64,000 bases of DNA from Streptomyces sp. MUM 178J (lineage in GTDB: Bacteria; Actinomycetota; Actinomycetes; Streptomycetales; Streptomycetaceae): positions 15,232-79,231 of the forward strand of contig NZ_JADWYQ010000033.1 of the NCBI RefSeq assembly GCF_022414575.1, in the 5' to 3' direction. This document shows positions 34,580-43,666 of the stretch, in pieces. Numbering within the stretch: the stretch's first letter is position 1; the number at the start of each line of letters is the position of its first letter. The notes beneath the pieces were generated by a model. That model made no database searches. It was given only the letters and a program-made list of their open reading frames with translations, and was not told where the DNA came from. Position numbers and translations under genes: made by a program.

Positions 34580-36113
34580 CGGCCGCTGAGCGGTGAAACC
34601 GTACGGCGGATTGCCGGAAGCTGCCCCGCGGAGCAGCGCATGTGGTGCAGCGGCGCAACCAGTTGGCGGCGCTGTCCCACGCTGCCGCCGCCAACGGCAA
34701 GGCAGGTCATAGCTCCTATCGTGCGTGGGTAACTGACGCTCGTCGCCATGTTCGGCAGCGCGACGGTACGTCGCGCTGTGGGCAACAGACAGGGGTCGTC
34801 TCCCCACGCTGTCTCTGGGGCCGGACAGAGGCCACTTCTGCCAACGAGAAAGGGACAGTGAGCTTCCCTCTCGACCGGCCCTCCAGCCGGCTTGAGGTAC
34901 GGAAGGGGCATCACCTGATGATCAATCCTCTTTGGGCCGGGCGCGGCCACCGGTCGGGGCAGTCCCGCCGCGTCGGGCCGTGGCTCCTGCGCGGTTCCGC
35001 CGTCCGCCCTCGGGTGGGCGGCGCGCCGCGGCGGACGCCCGTGAGCATCGCGGTGGCGGTCCTGCGCAGCACTTGGACCTGTTGGCAGTTCCTGGAGACG
35101 CTGGACGATCTGTCATCACAGTCAGTGTTTCAGCTGACGGCCATGGTGCTGTGGGCCGCACACGACCTGGCTGCGCGCCTCCGGGCCAGCCGCCGGGCCT
35201 CGAGCGTCCCGCCGACCAGTCCGGAGCCCTCGCCCTCCCCGCAAACGGTGACCGCTAGCCCGCCCCCGTCGCTCCCCCACTCGTAATCGGTAGCGGCACC
35301 GAGCGGTTCCCTCGGCCAAGTCGCGCACGCGTCGGTCGACCGTCTTGCGCAGGTCATGGGCGAGGACGTTAATGTTGACCATGGCGGCCGAAGAGACCGG
35401 CGGCGGGCCCTGTCCGATCTCGACGGATGGACAGCCTCCGCGCCGGTCTGTGCCTCTCCGAGAGTCCCTGGAGACGGTCGCTGGACAGATTGCCTGCGTG
35501 ATCTCGGGTACGTCTCAGCGCGTGCCGTACTTGACCGTCCAGTCCGGCGAACCGTCTACCGAGTCGCTCGACTGCTGCCGCAGTCGCAGCCAAGCCCTCC
35601 GGCTCTGGTACGACGGCTCCTTCTTGGATGCCCTCCGGAGAGCAGAGCGCATGGGCGGACGCAATCCCCCGCTCCACCGCGGCCGTTCGATGCACCGCAT
35701 CCCCGGCACCCCATCCCTGCCCCCGCGCACCTTGGCACTCCCTACGACACAGGGTAACGAGGCCAGCGGAATCAGCACACCTCAACCCGAAACCTGTCGC
35801 CGTATGGCCCGAGCCCAAAGAACAGCCCTAACGCGCTGCTCGACGGGTTGAGCCCGACAAGTCGATTGACCCGCACTATCTGATCCAGGACGACCACCTC
35901 ACGCTCCGTCAGAAACAGCGTCGACCGAGCGTCAAGACAGCTCCCGAACCCGTCTCTTACGGAGTTGAGGCAGAACGTCCTAGACCCACGCCTCCGCTGC
36001 GAAACCGCAGGTGAGCCACGTGGCTGAAACCTACAACATGCTCCACGCAGTGGACTCCGGAGAACAGGTCGAGCACACCTGGCCAGACCTGAGCATCACA
36101 GGAAAACCGCAGG
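34580..36113. other. Gene-poor, probably decayed segment
   Basis: About 1.5 kb in which no reading frame shows a convincing ribosome site, family motif and Streptomyces-like third-position bias together. Short open stretches occur on both strands. One plus-strand stretch, 35826-36013, reads like genuine protein (RRVEPDKSIDPHYLIQDDHL and onward, ending at TGA) but opens right after a TAA with no start. The base composition is visibly more A+T-rich near 35830-36110 than in neighbouring genes. I interpret it as remnants of transferred DNA next to the IS element. No tRNA is seen. Confidence 0.5.
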
Positions 36114-37442
36114 TCAAAGCCCCTTTGCGGCAGGCTCAAGGATTACGACGCACTCCACGTGGTGGGTCATCGGGAAGAGGTCGAACGCCCGCAGTGTGCG
36201 GGGCTTGTAGCCGTCGGCGCGGAAGTAGGCGAGGTCGCGGGCGAGGGCCGCGGGGTCGCAGGCGACGTAGGCGATGCGGCGGGCGCCGAGGGCGGTGAGG
36301 CGGGCGACCGTCTGGCGGCCGGCGCCGGCGCGGGGCGGGTCGAGGACGATGAGGTCCGCCTCGGTGATGCCGGTGCGGGGCAGGACCTGTTCGACCTTGC
36401 CCTGCTCGATGCGGACGCGGTCGAAGTCCTTGAGGTTGTGCCGGGCGTCCTCGACGGCGCGCTTGGCGGACTCGATGCCGAGGACCGCCCCCTGGTCGCC
36501 GACGCGGTCGGCGATGGCGCCGGCGAACAGGCCCACGCCGCAGTAGAGGTCGAGCGCGGTCTCGCCCTTGCGCGGCATCAGGCCCTGCATCACCGCGGTG
36601 ACCAGGACGTCCGCCGCCTGCGGGTGGACCTGCCAGAAGCCGCCCATGCCGACGCGGTAGGTGCGGCCGTCGGCGCGTTCGCGGACGAAGGCGCGGCCGT
36701 GGACCCGGTGGACCGAGCCGTCGCGTTCCTCGACGCGGAGGACGGAGACGGGCTTGTCCAGTTCGACGAGGGGCAGCCGGCCGCCGGGGCGCGGGGTGAG
36801 GACGACCTGGCGGTCGTTCGAGCCGGTGGCCGCGATGGCCTCGACGGCGGCCATCTGGGGCCATCTGCGCTTCTCGATGCCGAGTTCGCTGACCCCCTCG
36901 GCGGCGATCATGCAGTGGTCTACGGGCTCCACCTCGTGCGAGCGGTGCCTGCGCAGCCCGGCCCGGCCCTCGGCGTCGACGGCGTACTGGACGCGGGTGC
37001 GCCAGGCGGGGACCTGGCCGGCCGGGAGCTTGTCGCCGGGGGCGGGCATGACGGTGCCGTCCCAGCCCGCTTCCTCGGGGGTGAGCCCGGCCAGCCGCTT
37101 CAGCTGCTCGGTGATCACCTCGCCCTTGAGCCGCCGCTGCGCTCCGGGCTTGGCGTGCTGCCAGTCGCAGCCGCCGCACTTGCCCGGGCCGGCGAAGGGG
37201 CACGGCGCCTCGATGCGGTCCTTGGACGCCTCGATCACGCGCACCGCGTCGGCGCGCAGGAAGCGGGAGTCCTCAGCGCCCTCGGTGACCCGGACGACGG
37301 CCTTCTCTCCGGGCAGCGCGTGCCGGACGAAGAGCACCCGGCCCTCGTCCGTGCGGGCGATGCAGTGGCCGCCGTGTGCGACCGGGCCGACCTCGACCTC
37401 GTACTCCTCCCCGACCAGCGACGACTCGGTTCCGTTCGACAT
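36114..37442 (-). CDS. TRAM-domain class I RNA (uracil-5-)-methyltransferase (RumA/TrmA family)
   Basis: A 442-residue SAM-dependent RNA m5U methyltransferase. The N-terminal TRAM domain (about 8-70) begins EYEVEVGPVAHGGHCIAR. Iron-sulfur Cys appear in PCPFAGPGKCGGCDWQH (about 92-108). The SAM motif is ALDLYCGVGLFAGAIADRVG, with DPPRAGAGRQTV and the catalytic nucleophile Cys in YVACDPAALARDL. ATG 37442 was chosen because the TRAM domain starts just after and AGGAG precedes it; an in-frame extension has no similarity. It is adjacent to the KimA-like transporter and TrkA pair, an order I recall from M. tuberculosis (Rv2689c-Rv2692). Confidence 0.92.
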   Translation of the reverse strand: MSNGTESSLVGEEYEVEVGPVAHGGHCIARTDEGRVLFVRHALPGEKAVVRVTEGAEDSRFLRADAVRVIEASKDRIEAPCPFAGPGKCGGCDWQHAKPGAQRRLKGEVITEQLKRLAGLTPEEAGWDGTVMPAPGDKLPAGQVPAWRTRVQYAVDAEGRAGLRRHRSHEVEPVDHCMIAAEGVSELGIEKRRWPQMAAVEAIAATGSNDRQVVLTPRPGGRLPLVELDKPVSVLRVEERDGSVHRVHGRAFVRERADGRTYRVGMGGFWQVHPQAADVLVTAVMQGLMPRKGETALDLYCGVGLFAGAIADRVGDQGAVLGIESAKRAVEDARHNLKDFDRVRIEQGKVEQVLPRTGITEADLIVLDPPRAGAGRQTVARLTALGARRIAYVACDPAALARDLAYFRADGYKPRTLRAFDLFPMTHHVECVVILEPAAKGL

Positions 37443-37509
37443 GGCGGGGTGACTCCTGGGATGAGGGCGGGGCTGGGACAACAGCCTGCCAGTGTACGTC
37501 TGCTGCGGC

Positions 37510-39558
37510 TCAGCTCCGCACACCCGGGTCCCTGTGCCGGCCGTCCACCGGACCGCGGCGCACCGAACCCGGAGCGTTCCACTCCTGGCGCTTCTTCGCC
37601 CGCTGCTTCGCCGCCTCCGACGACACCAGCTGGTACGGCACCGACGTCACCATCACGCCGGGGGTGAACAGCAGCCGGCCCTTGAGCCGCAGTGCGCTCT
37701 GGTTGTGCAGCAGATGCTCGTACCAGTGCCCGACGACGTACTCGGGGATGACGACGCTGACGACGTCCCGCGGGCTTTCCCGTCGCAGCCCCTTGACGTA
37801 GTCGATCACCGGCCGGGTGATCTCGCGGTAGGGCGAGTCGAGGATCTTCAGCGGGACGTTGATGCCGCGGCGCTCCCACTCGGCGCGCAGCGCCTTGCTG
37901 TCGTCCGGGTCCACGCTGATGCTGACGGCCTCCAGCTTGTCGACGCGCATCAGCTGCGCGTAGGCGAGGGCCCGGAGGGTGGGGCGGTGAACCTTGGAGA
38001 CCAGCACGATCGCGTGGACGCGGGAGGGCCGCACACTGTCGTCGGTGGGCTCGTCGGGCGCCGCGATCTCCTGGGCGACCGCGTCGTAGTGCCGGCGGAT
38101 CGTGCTCATGACCGCGTAGAAGATCACCATGCCGAGCAGCGCAACCCAGGCGCCGTGGGTGAACTTGGTGGCCAGGACGACGACCAGGACGAGGCCGGTG
38201 AAGAACGCGCCGAAGGCGTTGATGGCCCGCGAGCGGATCATGGTGCGCCGCTTGGCCTGGTTCTTCTCGGTCCGCAGCTTGCGGTTCCAGTGCCGCACCA
38301 TGCCGGTCTGGCTGAGCGTGAAGGAGACGAAGACACCGACGATGTAGAGCTGGATGAGCCGGGTGGAGTCGGCGTCGTAGACGTAGACGAGCAGCGCGGC
38401 CGCACCGGCCAGCAGCACGATGCCGTTGGAGAAGGCGAGCCGGTCGCCGCGGGTGAGCAACTGGCGCGGCAGATAGCGGTCCTGGGCCAGGATGGAGCCG
38501 AGCACCGGGAAGCCGTTGTACGCGGTGTTGGCGGCGAGGAACAGCACCAGCGCGGTGGCCGCGGCGAGCAGGGCGAAGAAGAACGTGCCCTCGCCGAAGA
38601 CGGCGGCGGCCACCTGGGCGATGACCGGGTCCTGGACATAGGCGTCGCCGACGGGCACACCGTCGCGGACCAGGTCCTTGGCCGGGAACTCCGCCATCTT
38701 CACATCGGTGGCCATGGCGAGCCCGATGATTCCGCAGAACATGGTGACGGCGAGGACGCCCATCAGGGCCAGCGTGTTCGCCGCGTTCCTGCTCTTCGGC
38801 TTGCGGAAGGCGGGAACGCCGTTGCTGATCGCCTCGACGCCGGTGAGAGCGGCGCAGCCGGAGGAGAAGGCCCGCAGCAGCAGGAACAGCAGGGCGAAGC
38901 CGGCCAGTCCCGGGTGCTCGGGCTTGATCTCGAAGTCGGCCGTCGGCGCCCGCATGGAGTCGCCGAGCACCAGCCCCCTGAACGAGCCCCAGACGATCAG
39001 CAGGAAGACCCCGCCGACGAAGACATAGGTGGGGATGGCGAAGAGCCTGCCGGACTCCCTGACGCCGCGCAGGTTCATCAGGGTCAGCAGCAGGATGACG
39101 GCGAGCGCGCTGAGCACCTTGTGCTCGATGACGAACGGGACGGCGGAGCCGAGGTTCTCCACTCCGGAGGAGATGGAGACGGCGACGGTGAGCACGTAGT
39201 CCACCAGCAGGGCGCTGGCGACGGTCAGCCCTGCCTTGGGGCCCAGATTGGTGTGGGCGACCTCGTAGTCGCCGCCGCCGCTCGGGTAGGCGCGCACGTT
39301 CTGGCGGTAGGAGGCGACGACCGTGAACATCAGCACGACGACGGCGGCGGCGATCCAGGGGCTGAAGTGGTACGCCGACACGCCTGCGATCGACAGGACC
39401 AGCAGCACCTCGCCCGGCGCGTACGCCACGGAGGACAGCGGGTCCGACGCGAAGACGGGGAGTGCGATGCGCTTGGGAAGGAGTGTCTCCCCCAGCCGGT
39501 CGCTGCGAAGAGCGCGCCCGATAAGAATACGTTTGGGCACGTCGGTCAGTTTGGACAC
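37510..39558 (-). CDS. KimA-like APC-superfamily potassium transporter
   Basis: A 682-residue membrane transporter with about twelve hydrophobic segments in the first 430 residues and a cytoplasmic C-terminal domain. The sequence follows B. subtilis KimA closely as I recall it: KRILIGRALRSD, FASDPLSSVAYAPGEVLL, SYRQNVRAYPSGGGDYEVAH, LLVDYVLTVAVSISSG and LMNLRGVRESG. KimA is a high-affinity potassium importer controlled by c-di-AMP. It is commonly annotated only as an amino-acid permease. GTG 39558 opens VSKLTDVPKR; an upstream extension lacks support. The divergent neighbours are two TrkA RCK proteins, which supports a potassium role. Confidence 0.88.
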   Translation of the reverse strand: MSKLTDVPKRILIGRALRSDRLGETLLPKRIALPVFASDPLSSVAYAPGEVLLVLSIAGVSAYHFSPWIAAAVVVLMFTVVASYRQNVRAYPSGGGDYEVAHTNLGPKAGLTVASALLVDYVLTVAVSISSGVENLGSAVPFVIEHKVLSALAVILLLTLMNLRGVRESGRLFAIPTYVFVGGVFLLIVWGSFRGLVLGDSMRAPTADFEIKPEHPGLAGFALLFLLLRAFSSGCAALTGVEAISNGVPAFRKPKSRNAANTLALMGVLAVTMFCGIIGLAMATDVKMAEFPAKDLVRDGVPVGDAYVQDPVIAQVAAAVFGEGTFFFALLAAATALVLFLAANTAYNGFPVLGSILAQDRYLPRQLLTRGDRLAFSNGIVLLAGAAALLVYVYDADSTRLIQLYIVGVFVSFTLSQTGMVRHWNRKLRTEKNQAKRRTMIRSRAINAFGAFFTGLVLVVVLATKFTHGAWVALLGMVIFYAVMSTIRRHYDAVAQEIAAPDEPTDDSVRPSRVHAIVLVSKVHRPTLRALAYAQLMRVDKLEAVSISVDPDDSKALRAEWERRGINVPLKILDSPYREITRPVIDYVKGLRRESPRDVVSVVIPEYVVGHWYEHLLHNQSALRLKGRLLFTPGVMVTSVPYQLVSSEAAKQRAKKRQEWNAPGSVRRGPVDGRHRDPGVRS

Positions 39559-39745
39559 GCAGAGGATCGTAAGCGGTCCTAACAAGCCATGCCCACCCGC
39601 CACCCTCCTTGTCGACTCGGACGGTCACAGGGGGTCCCCACGGCTACGGTGCGTGTGTAGCTTGGGCCGCGGTCTGAGACCCTGTTAACCCTGAGCAATG
39701 ACTCACCCTGTCCGGGACCAGGACAGGACAGCCGGAAGGACGGTC

Positions 39746-40414
39746 GTGCACATCGTCATCATGGGATGCGGGCGAGTGGGAGCCGCTCTCGCGCAGACCC
39801 TGGAGCAGCAGGGGCACACGGTGGCCGTCGTGGATCGGGACCCCACGGCTTTCCGCCGTCTGGGCTCCGGATTCGGGGGGCGCCGCGTCACCGGAATCGG
39901 GTTCGACCAGGACACCCTGCGCGAGGCGGGGATCGAGGACGCCGGCGCGTTCGCCGCAGTCAGCAGCGGTGACAATTCCAACATCATCGCGGCGCGGGTG
40001 GCCCGTGAGATGTTCGGCATCGAGAACGTGGCCGCCCGGATCTACGACCCCCGGCGAGCCGAGGTCTACCAGCGGCTGGGCATCCCCACGGTCGCCACGG
40101 TGCGCTGGACGGCGGACCAGATGCTGCGTCGGCTGTTGCCGTCCGGCGCGGAGCCGCTGTGGCGCGACCCCAGCGGGAGCGTGCAGCTCGCCGAGGTGCA
40201 CACCGCCCCCTCCTGGATCGGGCACAAGATCAGCAGGTTGCAGGAGGAGACGGGCGTGCGGGTCGCCTTCATCACCCGGCTGGGCGAGGCGATGGTGCCG
40301 ACGTCCCGGACGGTGCTGCAGGAGGGCGACCTCGTGCACGTGATGATGCGCACGGACGAGATCGAGAAGGTCGAGGCGGCTTTCGCCGAGGGGCCTGAGG
40401 AGGGCGATCGCTGA
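39746..40414 (+). CDS. trkA: TrkA-family potassium uptake regulatory protein (RCK), first copy
   Basis: A 222-residue cytoplasmic protein with an N-terminal Rossmann NAD-binding domain (HIVIMGCGRVGAALAQTLEQ) and a C-terminal TrkA_C domain (about 135-215, with GVRVAFITRLGEAMVP). RCK proteins gate potassium transporters in response to nucleotides. The GTG at 39746 follows GGAAGGA by six bases; an ATG at 39698 is in frame but lacks a good ribosome site. Its stop shares one base with the next TrkA start (TGATG). It is divergent from the KimA-like gene. Confidence 0.9.
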   Translation: MHIVIMGCGRVGAALAQTLEQQGHTVAVVDRDPTAFRRLGSGFGGRRVTGIGFDQDTLREAGIEDAGAFAAVSSGDNSNIIAARVAREMFGIENVAARIYDPRRAEVYQRLGIPTVATVRWTADQMLRRLLPSGAEPLWRDPSGSVQLAEVHTAPSWIGHKISRLQEETGVRVAFITRLGEAMVPTSRTVLQEGDLVHVMMRTDEIEKVEAAFAEGPEEGDR

Positions 40415-41094
40415 TGCGTGTGGCGATTGCGGGCGCCGGTGCGGTGGGCCGGTCCATCGCGGGTGAGCTGCTGGAGAACGGGCACGAGGTGCTGCTGATC
40501 GACAAGGCCCCGACCGCGATCTCGGTGGAACGGGTGCCGCAGGCGGAGTGGCTGCTGGCGGACGCCTGCGAGATCACCTCGCTGGACGAGGCGGCGCTGC
40601 AGCGCTGCAACGTGGTGATCGCGGCGACCGGCGACGACAAGGTCAATCTGGTCGTCTCGCTGCTGGCGAAGACGGAGTACGCGGTTCCGAGGGTGGTCGC
40701 GCGGGTCAACAACCCCAAGAACGAGTGGCTCTTCAATGAGTCGTGGGGCGTGGACGTCGCGGTGTCCACGCCACGGCTGATGTCGGCGCTGGTGGAGGAG
40801 GCGGTGAGCGTCGGCGATCTCGTGCGGCTGCTGCGCTTCAGCCACGGTGACGCGAACCTGGTGGAGCTGACGCTGCCGCCGGAGTCGGCGATCGCCGGTA
40901 CGCAGGTGGGTGCGGTCGCCTGGCCGCAGGACACCTCCCTGGTGACGATCATCCGCGGCTCGCGGGTGCTGACGCCCACCGCGCAGGAGACCTTGGAGGA
41001 GGGGGACGAGCTGCTGTTCGTCGCGGCGCAGGCCCGGGAGGAGCAGTTGGAGGACCTGCTGTCGGTGCGACGCGAGGAGCATCCGGCGGACTGA
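40414..41094 (+). CDS. trkA: TrkA-family potassium uptake regulatory protein (RCK), second copy
   Basis: A 226-residue paralogue of the preceding gene. The NAD-binding loop is RVAIAGAGAVGRSIAGELLE, with acidic residue LLIDKAP at the end of the second strand. TrkA_C occupies about 140-215. Paired single-RCK proteins (CeoB and CeoC in mycobacteria) assemble into hetero-octameric gating rings. It is translationally coupled to the first copy. The following intergenic region contains two small inverted repeats. Confidence 0.9.
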   Translation: MRVAIAGAGAVGRSIAGELLENGHEVLLIDKAPTAISVERVPQAEWLLADACEITSLDEAALQRCNVVIAATGDDKVNLVVSLLAKTEYAVPRVVARVNNPKNEWLFNESWGVDVAVSTPRLMSALVEEAVSVGDLVRLLRFSHGDANLVELTLPPESAIAGTQVGAVAWPQDTSLVTIIRGSRVLTPTAQETLEEGDELLFVAAQAREEQLEDLLSVRREEHPAD

Positions 41095-41130
41095 GGCGGG
41101 GGCGACGGCTCCCCGAGCCCCGCGCCCAGA

Positions 41131-41176
41131 CCCCGGAGGCTGGGCCTCCGGGGTGGTCCGGAGGCTAGGCCTCCGG
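41131..41176. terminator. Tandem inverted repeats, terminator region between converging genes
   Basis: Two adjacent hairpins: CCCCGGAGGC/GCCTCCGGGG (41131-41153) and CCGGAGGC/GCCTCCGG (41158-41176). The second contains the TAG stop of the DUF3159 gene. They separate the converging trkA pair and DUF3159 gene. Confidence 0.7.
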
Positions 41177-41914
41177 GGTCTGGGGAGCCGCCGCCCGCTC
41201 CCGTTCCGCGCGCTCCTGCGCCTCCATCTCCGCGAAGACGTCGATCGGCGGCGGCGCCTTCGCCAGGAAGACCCAGGTCAGATAGACGGCCAGCAGGAAC
41301 GGCGGGATCTTCAGGGCGACCAGGACCCAGCCGAGCTGGGTGGTGTCCGCCCACCAGTAGAGCGGGAAGAGGATCGCGCACTTGGCGAGCAGGATCAGGC
41401 CCCAGGCCCAGCTGGCCTTGGCATAGGCCTTCTTGCGGCCGGGGTTGCGGGTGCGCCAGGAGAGGTTCTCCTTGAAGACCGGGCCCAGGATCAGGCCGAT
41501 CAGCGGGACACCCGCGAGCGTCGTCGCGATGTAGGTGACGCCGAGGCCCAGCGTGTACAGCATGCCCGGCAGATAGAAGTCCTTGGCGTTGCCGGTCATC
41601 ATCGCGAAGACAACGCCGAAGGCGACGCCGAACACCCCGCTGAAGGCGTGCTTGACCGTGTCCCTGCGCAGCAGGCGGACCGCGACGAGCACCAGCGACA
41701 CCGCGAGCGCTGCGAGCGCCGAGATGTGCAGGTCCTTGTTGACCGTGTAGATGGTCACGAAGAGCAGGCCCGGCAGAACCGTCTCCACCATGCCGCGCAC
41801 GCCGCCGAAGGCCTCGAACAGCGCCGCCTCCGTGACGGTCCTCGTCTCGTCCGTGGCGCTGCCTGGCTGCTGTTCGTCAGTGGTCGTGTGGGTCGGCTTG
41901 TCGACAGACGTCAC
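41165..41914 (-). CDS. DUF3159 family membrane protein
   Basis: A 249-residue actinobacterial membrane protein. About six hydrophobic segments lie between residues 45 and 225, with family sequence FEAFGGVRGMVETVLPGLLF, then VRLLRRDTVKHAFSGVFGVA, then FKENLSWRTRNPGRKKAY. The function is unknown. In M. tuberculosis the equivalent gene lies beside ceoC and the OB-fold gene, the same order as here. Its start is four bases from the OB-fold stop, so they form an operon. Confidence 0.9.
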   Translation of the reverse strand: MTSVDKPTHTTTDEQQPGSATDETRTVTEAALFEAFGGVRGMVETVLPGLLFVTIYTVNKDLHISALAALAVSLVLVAVRLLRRDTVKHAFSGVFGVAFGVVFAMMTGNAKDFYLPGMLYTLGLGVTYIATTLAGVPLIGLILGPVFKENLSWRTRNPGRKKAYAKASWAWGLILLAKCAILFPLYWWADTTQLGWVLVALKIPPFLLAVYLTWVFLAKAPPPIDVFAEMEAQERAERERAAAPQTPEA

Positions 41915-41917
41915 CGG

Positions 41918-42316
41918 CTACTCCTGTCCGAGCGGTCGGAGTTCGTATTTGGGATTGAAGAGCACCCGGCGGCCGTGGTTCATGGATATCCGCCCCGAGG
42001 CGATGAGCCTGCGGCCCGGCTCGATGCCCGCGATGGAGCGGCGGCCGAGCCATACGACGTCCAGCGGGGCCGTCCCGTCGAAGAGCTCCGCCTCCAGCGC
42101 GGGCACGCCGGCCCGCGGGCGCAGGGTGACCGTGCGCAAGGTACCAGCAACCCTGACGATCTGCCGGTCGCCGCACTCGGCGATGCGCGTACAGCCCGAT
42201 GCCTCCGCGTCGTCCCGCAGCTCCTCCGACTCCAGCTCCTCCTGCGAGCTGGAGAGCCGGTCGAGCATTCGGCGGAAGCGGCCGGCCGGCTTGTCGGGAC
42301 GGGGTGTGCCACTCAT
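41918..42316 (-). CDS. OB-fold nucleic-acid-binding protein
   Basis: A 132-residue small protein with a single OB-fold (about 45-130): RIVRVAGTLRTVTLRPRAGV, then EAELFDGTAPLDVVWLGRR, then RLIASGRISMNHGRRVLFNP. It resembles the anticodon-binding/RecG wedge type OB folds found as stand-alone proteins in actinobacteria (Rv2694c position). The N-terminal 40 residues are charged and possibly disordered. It is the first gene of the operon with DUF3159. The specific ligand is unknown. Confidence 0.88.
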   Translation of the reverse strand: MSGTPRPDKPAGRFRRMLDRLSSSQEELESEELRDDAEASGCTRIAECGDRQIVRVAGTLRTVTLRPRAGVPALEAELFDGTAPLDVVWLGRRSIAGIEPGRRLIASGRISMNHGRRVLFNPKYELRPLGQE

Positions 42317-42349
42317 ACGGAAAGCGTACCGGCCGCCCCCTACATCGGA

Positions 42350-42574
42350 TCAACGTTCGAAGCGGTATCCCATGCCGGGCTCGGTGACGAAATGCCGGGG
42401 GTGCGCGGGATCCGCCTCCAGCTTGCGTCGGAGCTGGGCCATACAGACCCACGGGCAGTCGGTCTCGGTGCCGTACGAGGGCCCCCAGACCTCCTGGAGC
42501 AGCTCCTTCTGGCTGACCGGGCAACCCGTGCTCCGTATCAGCACCTCCAGCAGGCGCCATTCTGTCGGAGTCAC
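42350..42574 (-). pseudogene. KdpE-like response regulator, C-terminal fragment
   Basis: Only the winged-helix DNA-binding end (74 residues) of an OmpR-family regulator remains: TPTEWRLLEVLIRSTGCPVS, then KELLQEVWGPSYGTETD, then AQLRRKLEADP and TEPGMGYRFER. This matches KdpE. The receiver domain is absent. The recognition-helix region reads TDCPWVCMAQLRRK, whereas KdpE normally has TNYLRVYMAQLRRK, so the surviving part has picked up several replacements, including Pro and Cys. It abuts a truncated ABC ATPase in the same orientation, so a deletion probably joined two unrelated genes. No sensor or kdp transporter genes are nearby. Confidence 0.8.
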
Positions 42575-43242
42575 GACGGCCCTGGCCCTGCCGTCGACGC
42601 GGGGGCCGGGCTCTGCCGCCCGTCGGCCCGACGCCCTGCCGTCGACGCGGGGCCCGTGTCCGCGTCGAGCTGCCCCGTGGGCTCGTCGGCGATCAACACG
42701 GCGGGGCGGTTGGCGAGTGCACGGGCGATGGCGACGCGCTGCTGCTGGCCGCCGGAGAGCTCACCGGGGCGCTGCGCCGCGTGGTCGGCCAGACCGACCA
42801 GCTCCAGCAGCAGCGCCGCACGCTCCTCGAGTTCGCGCGGGTCGGCCCTGCGCAGCAGCAGCGGTACGCCCACGTTCTCCGCGGCCGTGAGGATCGGGAT
42901 CAGCCCGAAGGACTGGAAGACGAAGCCGATGCGGTCGCGGCGCAGCGCCAGCAGCCCGTTGTCGTCGAGGCGGGTGAGGTCCGTCCCGTCGATGACGATC
43001 GTGCCCTCGTCGGGGGCGTCAAGACCGCCGACGAGGTTGAGCAGGGTCGTCTTGCCGGAGCCCGAGCGCCCCTTTGAGGGCGACGAGCTCGCCGCGCGGG
43101 ATGTCGAAGGAGACCCCGCGCAGCGCGTGCACGGCCCGACTGCCGGAGCCGTACGAGCGGTGCAGGTTTGCACCCGCACCATGGACGCCGTGTCCCCGGA
43201 GCGGTCCGCCGGACTCGTGCGCGCCTCGCTGACGTCGGTCAT
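42571..43242 (-). pseudogene. LolD/MacB-type ABC ATPase, frameshifted and truncated
   Basis: The frame opens MTDVSEARTSPADRSGDTAS at ATG 43242 (GGGGGA ribosome site). A missing A near 43168 shifts it, so the expected NLHRSYGSGSRAVHALRGVS lies in a second frame; an extra G near 43070 restores it at GRSGSGKTTLLNLVGG (Walker A). The rest is good: FQSFGLIPILTAAENVGVPL, ELSGGQQQRVAIARALANRP and IADEPTGQLD. It is then cut at about residue 190, before the switch His. The final stretch is unrelated Pro/Ala/Arg sequence running into the KdpE fragment. About 35 residues inside would be mistranslated. No partner permease remains. Confidence 0.8.
42585..42652 (+). repeat. 20-bp direct repeat at the deletion junction
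   Basis: GCCCTGCCGTCGACGCGGGG occurs at 42585-42604 and 42633-42652, exactly where the ABC ATPase similarity ends and the KdpE similarity begins. Short repeats at a junction between unrelated gene fragments are a usual footprint of recombination-mediated deletion or duplication. Confidence 0.75.
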
Positions 43243-43587
43243 CCGGCATCCCCCGCCCATCGGTCCGACCAAGAACCACTTCCGTCGACGCGACAAGTAC
43301 GGGCGGGCGTCGCGCGGCCCGGCAATGATCCCGTCCGGCAGGATCCCCGGCGGCCCGCCCGGGGCCCCTCCCGGCCGCGGCGGACCCGGGGGGCGAGCGG
43401 GCACACCGGTGAGCTGCTTCAGGGGGCTCAGAACCTCTCCGGGTGCAGCAGGGCGAGGACGAGGTAAGCCGGCAGGGCGGCGGCCCTGGCCGTTGACGGC
43501 TCCCTGACGGCTCGGGGAGGCGCTTTGACACCTCTCATACGCCCCGGGGCGGGGCCTGGTCATACGCCCCGGGGCGACCTGGCGAGA

Positions 43588-43633
43588 AGCGGCTGGGCCG
43601 CGCTCCCCCGGAGGAGAGCGCGGCCCAGCCGCT
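43588..43633. terminator. Terminator with perfect 18-bp arms
   Basis: The arms 43588-43605 and 43616-43633 are perfect complements (AGCGGCTGGG...CCCAGCCGCT) around a ten-base loop. It lies 33 bases beyond the DUF3710 stop and ends that minus-strand operon. The rest of 43243-43587 holds no gene I can support; it contains two copies of TCATACGCCCCGGGGCG near 43536 and 43560. Confidence 0.85.
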
Positions 43634-43666
43634 CTGAGTCGCTTGTGCCGCCGTGTGCTCCGGCCG

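Noticed and set aside
34516..34950. Minus-strand 144-codon open frame in the gene-poor island
   Set aside because: Codon bias is not Streptomyces-like, no start site or motif is visible, and overlapping frames on both strands are equally open.
39559..39745. A c-di-AMP (ydaO-type) riboswitch ahead of the KimA-like gene
   Set aside because: The shared gap is under 190 bases, serves two divergent genes, and shows none of the long conserved helices I would expect.
42571..43563. A 330-codon open frame as an intact ABC ATPase
   Set aside because: The first 107 codons are non-homologous, the segment before Walker A is out of frame, and the C-terminal third is missing.
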